From: Deinandra increscens subsp. villosa
Lineage: Eukaryota; Streptophyta; Magnoliopsida; Asterales; Asteraceae
Length of the DNA stretch: 64,000 nt
Reading direction: 5' to 3'
NCBI GenBank assembly: GCA_039602395.1
Contig: JBCNJP010000017.1
Location: forward strand, 10,678,871-10,742,870
The notes below the pieces were generated by a model. That model did no database searches. It saw only the letters and a list, made by a program, of their open reading frames with translations, and was not told the DNA's origin. The translations under genes and the position numbers were made by a program. How positions within the stretch are numbered: position 1 is the first letter of the stretch; every line of letters begins with the position of its first letter. Shown in pieces: positions 20,945 through 31,287 of the stretch.

Positions 20945-21108
20945 GGCGGGTAACTGTTCATTTTCCGTCAGTGGCGTCATCATGCGCGTCCTTATGACAA
21001 CTGTCAACTTTTAATTAAGTTGATTATTTGATATAATTATTATTCTTTTTTTTCTATTTGGCGGTTGATTGTCTGTTTTCGTACTCTTTTTTCGAGCCCC
21101 AATATGCC

Positions 21109-21117
21109 TATATAAAG
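21109..21117 (+). promoter_or_regulatory. TATA box of the small gene
   Basis: TATATAAAG lies 77 bp before the ATG at 21194, a normal plant spacing once a 5' UTR of about 45 bp is allowed for. Confidence 0.6.
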
Positions 21118-21193
21118 AGCATTAGGGTTAGCCTTTTCATCACATCGCCTCCACCCCACCCCAAAAATTTATATTTTTCCTATATTTTTATCA

Positions 21194-21511
21194 ATGGCGT
21201 CTTCATCATCTAAAGATCCCGCAAAGATAGATATATTTGACATTGTTTTAGATATGTACAAGGTCGACGAAGATATGTTTGCTAGTCTTTTATCCTTGAA
21301 AGATCTTCTCGCAGCGTCAGATGTATCCCGCAACGAAGTCAAAGGGGTTTTGGCTGACCTCCCTTCAAGCAGTGTCAGGAACCTTGCTATAGAGCACAAA
21401 ATTAAGGAGAAGATTCAAGATCAGCAGCTTCTAGATCTTCTCTCGAAGATAATGAAGCGAATCATTGCATCGGAGAAATTGAAGATGGAGTTCATGAAGT
21501 CTCTGGTTTAG
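21194..21511 (+). CDS. Hypothetical 105-residue protein
   Basis: I do not recognise this protein. It starts with MASSSSKDPAK, a common plant-style N-terminus, and is predicted to be largely helical and charged. Regular hydrophobic spacing occurs in IDIFDIVLDMY and LLDLLSKIMKRIIASEK. It has no signal peptide or membrane segment. A TATA box lies upstream, and an AT-rich 3' region with AATGAAAAA-like polyadenylation context follows. It converges on the Ulp1-like gene that ends at 21959. Small genes of unknown role accompany Ulp1 genes in some plant transposons, so it may belong to the same mobile unit. Real transcription is unproven. A chance frame is possible, but promoter, start and helical pattern agree. 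Confidence 0.55.
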   Translation: MASSSSKDPAKIDIFDIVLDMYKVDEDMFASLLSLKDLLAASDVSRNEVKGVLADLPSSSVRNLAIEHKIKEKIQDQQLLDLLSKIMKRIIASEKLKMEFMKSLV

Positions 21512-21958
21512 GAGTGTTTTTTATGTTTTATATGTTCTATGTCTTTTTTGTTATGATGTTTTATCTATCTATATATGTATGATGTTTTTTAAATATTAGC
21601 AATGAAAAACTTTATCTTATTAATTTATAATTTAGTTTTGACTACGATTTGTTTTCAGATTTGTTGTACATGTAATTATTAGATTCCCTTACAGGTAATC
21701 AGTTTGGTTTATTTTTTTATTCATTTTTAGCAATTAAAATTTTATATTGGGTTGGATTAATTTATTTATTTTATTTGTATTCTTTTTGCAAGTAACAATA
21801 ATAAACAACTAGTTTAAGGTCGATATAAAAGTTCGAACATAACTTAAAATAGTTCAAACAAGTCTAACAAAGTAATTTGACCATAAATAAATAAACAAAA
21901 CAGGATGCTCTTCAAAGACTATGGTGTTTTACATGCTCACCATTTTTTAAATTAAGTT
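21512..21958. other. AT-rich intergenic region between convergent genes
   Basis: Only T/A-rich sequence is present, suitable for the 3' ends of both flanking genes. No repeats or reading frames were recognised. Confidence 0.5.
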
Positions 21959-24900
21959 TCATGCAATATACTCTGAAGTCCTAGCCTCGATTTTTTCATT
22001 AGCTACTTCGTGCAACCCACGTTTGACATCCGTGGGTAACCTCAAATATTTCTTCATATCATTGATCACATCCTCTTTGTGTCTGTTTGCCGGGTGCAAA
22101 AGCATCTTTGCGGTGTATTTTATCCTTAGCCTATTCAGCTGTCTTTGTTGCGATTCGCCCTCTTCAGACAACCCACAATCCCAACCTTCCACACCTGTAC
22201 CAAAGTACGTTTCCAGGTGCCGCATGACAAAGACCCCACAATCTATCACATTCAATGTCGTACGCCATTTCATCTCTAATCTAACAACCTCTGCATTCTT
22301 AATATTATTTCCGCTTGGATGATCCATACTTATCAAGTATGCTGAGAATGCGTCCCTCTGTCACATAAAACATCAGATTTTTAAATTTTTTTACACATAC
22401 ATACACGAATAATTGACTGTTTTGAAGACTTTACCAATTTTTCAGGCCACAACTCGTATTTATCTGCTACTGGCATGCATGGCTGTTTTGCACTGTTATC
22501 AATCAAATCAACGGTGTTTTTATCCAGATTGAAACTCACTATGTAATAGTGGTTACCCTTAATCACAGGCATCATGACCAAATTGTATTCTTCGATGCCA
22601 TTCGACTGAACGTCTTCTAAAACCCGTGTCATATGATACTTGAATTGCTCGTTACGTTCCCCTTCCGGTTTCAGGAAATGATCTCTATGCTGTAGTATTT
22701 ATATTTTTGTTGGTAATTTTAGTTGGTAACAACACAGTAAAAAAAAAAGATTAATTTTTATTATTTATTTCAACTACATATGACGTTTTGTAAAGTGGTA
22801 CTTACAATCATAATCTCAGTGCAGAACAGTCTCTTCATTGGTTGATCAACCTTGAACTTTTCCTCAAAATTCAGAATCTGTGTCCATGTCTGTATATTGT
22901 TGTTATGTACATAATGACCAGGTTTCATGCTCTCAAACACCACCCTCCACACCATAGATCTCCCCGACATTGAGAACAATACATCCCTGAAGTTTTATTT
23001 TAAAAATAAAAATAAAAACCAAATAACATAAGAAAACAACATAAGATTCAGTGTGTTCAAATGTTTTCCCTTAAATTTCATGGTGTTTTTCACTTACATT
23101 TCTCCGCCATGCGCCGAGTATATGCAGTTCACAAGATTTTTCTCGATAGTTGTTGCTGGTTCTTCTATATTTACATCTTCATTTACATATGGTGTTGTTA
23201 CCGCCTCCAGTAGTGCCTGCTTACGTTTCGATACTTTATCCTCACATACATCACTACCTTCTCGTTCTGTCTCAACAGATGCCTCTGCACCTTTATCAAC
23301 TGTTGGTGTGTTTTCTTTTTCTGGTGCTTTTAGAAAAGTGCTTGTTTTTATCAACATATCAACATCTGGTGTAGGCGATTTTGCCCTACGAGTTTTTTCA
23401 ATCGATTCTTTCTCAAGTCTATCAATTTCATCTAAATAACCTTGACTGTATTGTGTTTTGGTTGGTGTCAGCTGTACATGTCTTTTATCAGAAGCCTCAC
23501 AAGGTGTGGCGTCAAACACTGCTTTACCAGGTGTAGTACCAAACATCGTTTTAGCCGGTGTGCTGTCAAATAATGGTGTTGATGGTAATGGTGCTGCTGG
23601 TGTGACATCAAACACTGGTTTTGCTGGCACGGTGTCAAATAACGTGTTGAACGTCTTACCCACATGTGGTGTTAGTCCATCAACACCCAAGTCAAAAGAA
23701 GGGCTGCTCAATTGGATTTTTTCAGAATTTTCATTTGCTCCCTGCCCTTCCTTTTCAGCCTCATCAAATCTTTTATCAATCGAAGACATGTGAGAGCCGC
23801 TGATCTGTGTTTCTTTGCCGGTGGATACAGGAGTTTCAAGCTTCATAATCACTCTAAACATCTCCTTCTCTGCCCCATCATCCATGTCTTTTTTTCTTTT
23901 TATGATGTATTTGAATATTTTATCATCAATTTTCCATCTTGCAATCTCACTCTCATCCCAAACCTCGTATTTTTTGCCGGTTGCTTCACTTTCATCCATC
24001 GCGGCACAGTTTGGCGTCTCCTTCTTTGTGGCGTTTTGCACATCATCACACATTCCTGCATCATCACCAACCAGCTTCTTACATGTATCAGTAATCAAAT
24101 GGTTTCATTCATCCACCTTGGCCCGAATGGCCATGTTTACAGGATATCTTCTAAGAGCATGTTCAAACAGTGTTGAAACGCTCTTGAAACAATTTGTAAA
24201 CTCTTCCATCCCATCCGTCATCTGCGTAATCAATACCTGCATGGAATTCCATAAAACATAACATATTTGTTTTTTTGTGGTGTTTTATTTTGTTTTTCTG
24301 TTCAAAATTAATTCAAGTCACATTTATTCATCAAAAAAAAAAAAACTACCATTACAAATATAATTTAACAAAAAAAAACTTACGTCAGTCAGATCAGGAT
24401 CAACTTGGTGATCGCAAAAATCCTGCGTTAGCAAAATCTCATCATCATTTGATTCTACTCCCTTGGATTCATTTTCTTGTACCTTATGACCGGCAACACC
24501 ATCTCTTTCACTCAATTGTTTTTCACATGAATCTTCTTCATCTTTATTATATTCACCTGGAATTTGTGGTGTTAGTATTGGCATTTTCAAATGGTTCCCA
24601 GATGGTGACACATCACAACATGAAATAAATCTCGTAAAATCTTCACTGTCTTTCCATAATCTTATTATTTCAGCTTCCTGTATTGGATCATTGTACATAC
24701 CATGTGTATACAGATCATCCACATTTTCGTATCTTGCAGTATCTTGGGTTGTGATGACTTCAGTCGGTTTGTGATCAGGTTCAAAGTACGCAGCTGTGCT
24801 GCTTTTAATTTCACCATCGGCAGCTGGTATTTTTTCATTGGGCTCGGCTTCCTCATTTAAGACTTCATCAACAATGTTGATATTCACACGTCCCAACTCT

Positions 24901-26872
24901 TCTTCCACACCACTGCAATTTGTGTTGTTATTATCTGCATCCTCCCCAACCCTTATATTTTCATGCTCTTCAACAACCTCGTTCATAATTTCCTCGGTTA
25001 TATCGTTCTTCAAAGCTTCTCCTTCTTGTTCTTTAGTATTTGCCGAGGTTGTGGTTCTTTTCATACTGATTGGTCCTCTCCTTTCTAGAGCTTTAAATAA
25101 CCAATTTTCACACCTAACAAGCTGGTTCCTGTTGATGTAATGTATGTAGTCGTCCACTTCACCAGACCTTGATTTCTGGTGTGTGTCGTACACCATTGCC
25201 ATCTGTGTTTTTTTCATCAAAACAAGGCAGAAGTTAGTTTATGTTAGTTTTCTAATAATATGCAAGTAGTAGGTTGTATTTTTTATTGTGTAGTCATGTG
25301 GTGTTTTCATTACCGCTAGGATCAACAGGGATCCATTGAAACGTGATTCCGGTTTATCGGACCTCCACTTCGACCTTGTTATCTTTAGGCAGTATATTAG
25401 GTAATCACACCATCTCAGTTGACTGATATTCACATTTGGTGTTATTGCATGCAAAAAACCCTGGTTAACAGTACTGTTATCGTCTGTTCTCCCAATCACC
25501 GTCATGACTGCCACCAAGAAATTCAACAGAAACAATCGACCACTGTCTTGTCTTTTCTTAATTCTGTCAAAAAAGCCTAGTACATATGGCCTAGACACCC
25601 ACAAATCCTTTTTGAATTGGCATTTCCATTCAGCGACTACAGGGATCTTGATACTAGTCCTCTTTTCAACGAACTTCGTCGTCCCAACAGGCACTCCTAG
25701 TAACTTATTAACCAGCTGTGGTGTTATTTCAATACTTCTTTGCCCCAAGCACAACATACTCGTTTCTTCATTATAGTTTCGTAACAACCAATAACCTAAT
25801 GCGGTTGGTATTGAATGTATTTGAACACCTAACAATCTACCGAATCCAATTGCATGAACTGCCTTCCGCTGATTTTCGTTGAAAGTAGCAAACCATTCAG
25901 TCAAATTTGATGGTGATAACCTTGATTTAATCCTACTTCCTTCGAACAGATGGTAGTTGTGATGCATTGTAGCAACAGGTGCTATGACTACTGTAGCAGG
26001 TGTTTCATCTTTCTTCATCACACTTCGTCTTTTTGCTACAAAATCAGAGTCATCACTTTCATCATCACTCATTCCCTTTATAACTTTCAGATTCGATTTC
26101 CGTTTACTCGCTCTTTTGTTACGAACAAATACACCGTCATCAGACGAACTACAACCTTCAAAGTCTGCAGTTTACCAGCTTTTTTGTTACTTAATTATGG
26201 TGTCAAAACATGTACATGTAGAGTTCACAATGCAGCAATCAAAGTCATGACTAGTTTTTTGTAACTTTCGTACCTGATTCGCACATATCCAGAACAATTG
26301 GTGTATCTGGTGTGTTTGTGTAGCGAGATGAAGTTTTGTTCGCTATACGAGAGCTCTTACGCTTGCCTTTCCCTATTTTGAGGTATAAACAATTAAATAC
26401 AAAGAAGAAGAAACAACCCCATCACCATAAAAACACCATATTTAATATATCCCAATTAAGGTATGCACACCAAGATACTAACTTATATCAAATTGTTTTG
26501 AATAATGATACTCTATCATCATTGTTAAACCACCACACTACAGTGTCTAACATTTGTGTTTTTAAACAGGTTAATCATGTGTTCCATGTATAATAGCCCT
26601 AACAACCAAATATTAGATCTAAACATCTTCTAACTAACAAACGTATTACCACTAATCTGTTATGGAACCTCCCAATCATGCCCGTCAATTAGAACCGTTA
26701 GGTCTAGGGTTTCAATAGCACCATTGTTGAGTAAAGTTCTTATAAAATAATAAACACCACAATTAGTATATATAAACAAGAAACAGACATAATACACCTT
26801 TGGCAGCGATTAATTTCTTCCTTCCCTGTGTCCCAACACTCAATGGTTCATCGGTTTCCTCTTTTATTTTCC
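21959..26872 (-). pseudogene. Ulp1-like (C48) cysteine protease gene of transposon type, multi-exon, one in-frame stop
   Basis: Eight exons join in frame with GT-AG junctions: 26872-26798, 26372-26274, 26164-25314, 25202-24384, 24236-23098, 22986-22806, 22689-22435 and 22357-21959, about 1,270 codons in all. The third exon encodes a DUF1985-like domain (FATFNENQRKAVHAIGFGRL, KLLGVPVGTTKF). The middle part is acidic and low-complexity, with degenerate repeats of the form PAKxxFxxTP near 23500-23660. The C-terminus is a Ulp1 fold with the catalytic His in NHYYIVSFNL, Asp in VDLIDNS and Cys in DCGVFVMRHLE. Proteases of this family cleave ubiquitin-like modifiers such as SUMO, and plant MULE-type transposons carry many such genes. 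Exon 5 has a TGA at 24105-24107 (probably from Trp) that would cut off the protease domain. The start codon was not resolved. The exon before 26872, ending at 26977, has no ATG in the required phase. Confidence 0.8.
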
Positions 26873-27319
26873 CTGGAAGATTAAAAATCAAGCAGAAATT
26901 TAACGCCAAGAACTTTCAACAATATACAATTTCCAGTGAAATTTGATTATCAATGTATCAACAAAATTCGACTTACTTTCGTATGTTTTTGAGTATTTCC
27001 GTCATCGATGTTTTGATTATAATGATTTTCCGTCAACTGATTTCGTGGAATCTTTTGCGTATATGGAGAGCTGATTTTTCGCTTCAGCGGTTAGTGCCTG
27101 CGAGTTTGAATTTCGTTTTTTAAAGATTATTAAAAAATATAATACGCCATTTGACTATTTTGCCCTTCCTGACGCTCGTTTCCAAATCTGCGCGCATAAA
27201 ATCTAATTAAAGTTACACATTACACCCTTGTTTTATCCCAGCCGTAGATTAAACTGATCTGACGCCCCAGGTGCGTCCGCATCGAATGTAGCATTTTAGA
27301 TGGATGTAGCCTAACTCCA

Positions 27320-27321
<2 letters not shown>
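26873..27321 (-). other. 5' region of the Ulp1-like gene
   Basis: A strong donor (CGAAA|GTAAGT, exon end 26977) closes an open stretch reaching back to about 27090. A first, possibly untranslated, exon therefore probably lies here. An ATG at about 27017 is in the wrong phase for the next exon. No TATA box could be assigned. Confidence 0.4.

Positions 27322-27377
<56 letters not shown>
27322..27377. repeat. (TA)n microsatellite
   Basis: Uninterrupted TA dinucleotides, directly abutting the GGG start of element D. Confidence 0.95.
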
Positions 27378-27381
<4 letters not shown>

Positions 27382-27549
27382 TAGGTTCAAATTTCAGATC
27401 ACATGATCTTTGAGAACTAACTCTCAACCACAAATTTCAGGGGGGACCACTACAATTAATGGGAGGGGGGATACATGTAAATAAACTTGTGGCTCAAATT
27501 AGTTCTTTTTAGTTCTCAAATCAAATTGGTTCTCAAATGATCCTCTCCC

Positions 27550-27551
<2 letters not shown>
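27378..27551. mobile_element. Element D: short TIR element between (TA)n tracts
   Basis: It starts GGGTTAGGTTC. Its inverted end reads GGGAGAGGATC, and both sides then share TTTGAGAACTAA. The element is about 174 bp, has no coding capacity, and is flanked by pure (TA)n on both sides. Microsatellite-targeting MITEs of this kind are known (Micron in rice). Belonging to a specific superfamily is not established here. Confidence 0.65.

Positions 27552-27552
<1 letters not shown>

Positions 27553-27611
<59 letters not shown>
27553..27611. repeat. (AT)n microsatellite
   Basis: Pure dinucleotide run shared as the border between elements D and A. Confidence 0.95.
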
Positions 27612-27615
<4 letters not shown>

Positions 27616-27889
27616 GGGGATATTTTGCAAACCCTTCCCACTTTGGAAAACAAAGTAAACCAAATTGAAGGGCCAGAGGAACATCCACGTCGCCTATTGA
27701 CTTTTTCCTATGAAGGGCATGTATGTCATTTACTTCATTTTGCTTTATCACTTTGGAAAAGGGAGCTTTTGGACACATCAAATCGTACCACCACAGCAGG
27801 GATTAAACACCTAAACAAGCTTCTCTTTCTTTACAAAACTACAAGAAAACAAAAGTTATATCTTCACTCTCTCTCATCTCTCTCACTAC

Positions 27890-29712
27890 TATTCTTTACT
27901 TTTTTATCTTAATTTAATTAATTAAATAAATAAAAAGATTCTATAAACTTTAAATGGTCATATCTCACTAAATACTTAACGAAAATAACTTCTGAAAGCG
28001 GCGTTGGATTCGTCTCGACGCGACGATTCAGGAGCGCACCATTCTTGATAGGTTTCGTTACGGATTAATTTAATCAATTAATTCAAAAAATGATTCAATA
28101 AACTTAAAAATGGCTATATCTCACTAAATATTTAACGAAAATAAATTCTGAAAGCGACGTTGGATTCTTCTCGGCGAGACGATTCAGGAGAGCACCATTG
28201 TTGATATGTTTCATTGCGGTTTGCATAAACTTAGTTACATATGTAACCCCATATCTTATTATGTCAACAAAGGGGTACCTATGTAACCTACAAATTATTC
28301 TTTTTTTAAATAACCTATGTAACTATAATATAGGGTACCTATGTAACCCAAAATATCATTCACATATGTAACACAAATGGGTTACCCATGTATCCCACCA
28401 ATGAATCTTTTTTTTTAAATAACCTATGTAACCATATCAGGTTACCTATGTAACCCCAAATATCATTCACATATGTAAGCAATAGAGGTTACCTATGTAA
28501 CACGATAGAGGTTACATATGTAATTTAACATCTTGTTCACTGATTGGTTAAAAAAATATGTAACCAATAGAGATTACCTATGTAACACAAAGGAGTTACC
28601 TATGTTATGTAACCAATAGAGGTTACCTATGTAACCCGCATAGGTTACCTATGTAATTCAACATCTTGTTCATTGATTGGTTTTAAAAATATGTAACTAG
28701 TAGAGGTTACTTATGTAATTCAACATCAGAAAAATTGGAACCGATAAAAACGATAAAGAAACTTGAATCTAATTGGTGCAATAGCTTAGTATGATCAAAC
28801 AAGATGTTAAATTACCTATGTAACCACAATAGGTTACCTATGTAACCACGATAGGTTACCTATGTAACCACGATAGGTTACCTATGTAACCACGTTAGGT
28901 TACCTATGTAACCAATTAGTGAACAAGATGTTGAATTACATAGGTAACTTATGCGGGTTACATAGGTAACCTCTATTGTTTACATATGTGAATGATATTT
29001 GGGGTTACATAGGTAACCTGATATAGTTACATAGATTATTTTTAAAAAAAAAAGATTCATTGGTGGGATACATGGGTAACCCCTTTGTGTTACATAAGTA
29101 ACCTCTATTGGTTACATATTTTTAAAACCAATTAGTGAACAAGATGTTGAATTACATAGGTAACATTTGCGGGTTACATATTTAACCTCTATTGGTTACA
29201 TATGTGAATGATATTTGGGGTTACATAGGTAGCCTAAGATAGTTACATAAGTTATTTAAAAAAAAAAGATTCATTGGTTGGATACATGGGTAACCCCTTT
29301 GTGTTACATAGGTAACCTCTATTGGTTAAAATCCAAACACTCTCCCACGACTATTATTTACTTTTATATCTAAATTTAATTAATTAAATAAATAAAAAGA
29401 TTCTATAAACTTCAAACGGTCATATCTCACTAAATACTTAACAAAAATAACTTCTGAAAGCGGCGTTGGATTCGTCTCGACGAGACGATTCAGGAGCGCA
29501 CCATTCTTGATAGGTTTCGTTGCGGATTAATTCAATCAATTAATTCAAAAAATGATTCAATAAACTCAAAATGGCAATATCTCACTAAATATTTAATGAA
29601 AATAAATTCTGAAAGCGACGTTGGATTCTTCTCGGCGAGACGATTCAGGAGAGCACCATTGTTGATATGTTTCGTTGCGGTTTGCATAAACTTAGTTACA
29701 TATGTAACCCCA
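27890..29712. repeat. Direct repeats of about 360 bp built from a 105-bp unit
   Basis: Sequence 27890-28250 recurs at 29345-29712 in direct orientation with few differences. Each half contains two tandem copies of a unit running TATCTCACTAAATA ... GATTCAGGAG ... CACCATT ... GTTTCGTT (27961-28062, 28117-28219, 29423-29524, 29578-29680). A fifth diverged copy lies at about 29945-30050. No coding frame is conserved across the copies. Confidence 0.8.
28250..29340. repeat. Large inverted repeat built of TTACCTATGTAAC palindromes
   Basis: Blocks in 28250-28800 recur as reverse complements in 28870-29340. For example ATGTATCCCACCAATGAATC near 28388 returns inverted near 29055. The centre (28810-28915) is a run of ACCTATGTAACCACGATAGG units. 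Nearly every 20-40 bp holds a (GG)TTACATAGGTAAC-type near-palindrome. The two arms could form a long hairpin. Confidence 0.8.
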
Positions 29713-30653
29713 CATAACTCACTACAACATGAAAACATAAAACTTGCATACAAACATCAGGAAATACTGAAAACACATCAGATCCAAACACATAGAGCTT
29801 ACATATGTAACATTATTGTTACTTTTATGTGTTATGATAAATGTAACATTATTGTTACACAACCGCTCAACAACTTTTTCCGGCCAAAATATGCAATTCC
29901 GGCCAAATGCGTTTTTCCGGCGAGTTTTCAAAATTTCAGACCGACATAACTTGATCAAAACAGAACGAAAATCACTTCCGAAAGTTGCCTTGGATTCGTC
30001 TTGACTAGGAGAACAATTATAGCACCATTGTTGATATGTTTTGGAATCGTTTTTCAGGTCCAAATATTCAAACCGACGAAGAAGATGACCGGAAAAAATG
30101 GAAAACAACTCAAACGTTAACGAAACTCAAAAATTGTTGTTGCATTAGCTTTGTATGATCGTGTACAACTTGTAGCAACTGAGTTTGATAAAAACAATGT
30201 GGAATCGCAGATCACCATGGATGAACTCGGATGAACACGCATACCTCATGATGACGGGGTGGTACGATGGAGACGATAGTGAAGATGGGTGAAAGAAAAG
30301 TGGGTTTGAAAGATGGAATGAACTTGAATGATGAAGAAGAAGAATATAGAAATTCAAGGGATTTTATTTTGAATTTGGGAAAATGTAGAGGGAAAATGAA
30401 AAGATAAATATGGGGAAAGAAGTGATATGGTGAGATGTGATGTTCATGCAGATTATAGGGAAGTGTAGACCTGCATCAAAAAATATGGAGACCAAACTAC
30501 CCTTTTCATTTAAAAAAAGTATAAAAAGTAACAAAAAGGTGGTAAAATAAATAGAAAATAAAGGAATTAATTGTAGCACTTGGATTGGGATGATGAATGG
30601 TTAAGATGAGGTTTGCTAGGTTTTCCAAAGTGGAGGTGGTTTCCACTTTAACC

Positions 30654-30761
<108 letters not shown>

Positions 30762-31287
30762 CAAGGAATATATATTAACCCATGCCAAATGTAATAACCA
30801 ATTAACCCCTATCCATTGGTTGGAAAAAGTCGGGAGCCACCAGATTACACCATGTGTCCCCTTCTTCTTTTTTTAATTTAAAAGGGATAAGTAGACATTT
30901 TACACACCCACATAAAAACCCCCTTCATTTTAAAAAGCCTATAACTTTTTTATACTTCGTCGGATTTTTATAAAAATTGCACCATTAAACTCCTCTCATT
31001 TTTATCTTAAATTCAAGTATAGTCTTGACGTTTTTTATTACCGTTTTCTCAGACATACAATATAACACTAGTGTTACAACTACTAACATCACTGTTATAC
31101 CTATTAACAATGAACAAAATTGCATTCATTCACTCATAACTAGTAGCATCGATGTTTCTACTAAATACAACTACATATGCATATATTACAACCTAGGAAG
31201 ACATCAATTACCTAAATATAATAAACCATCCTTTAAATAGTTTTTTTTGGGTGTTTCTTACTTTTACCACTAAACTATATGTATATT

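Noticed and set aside
24275..24628. + strand frames within the Ulp1-like gene
   Set aside because: They lie opposite verified exons and have no start context or domain similarity.
27499..27781. Open frames with runs of Ile-Tyr residues
   Set aside because: They are translations of the (TA)n microsatellite, not genes.
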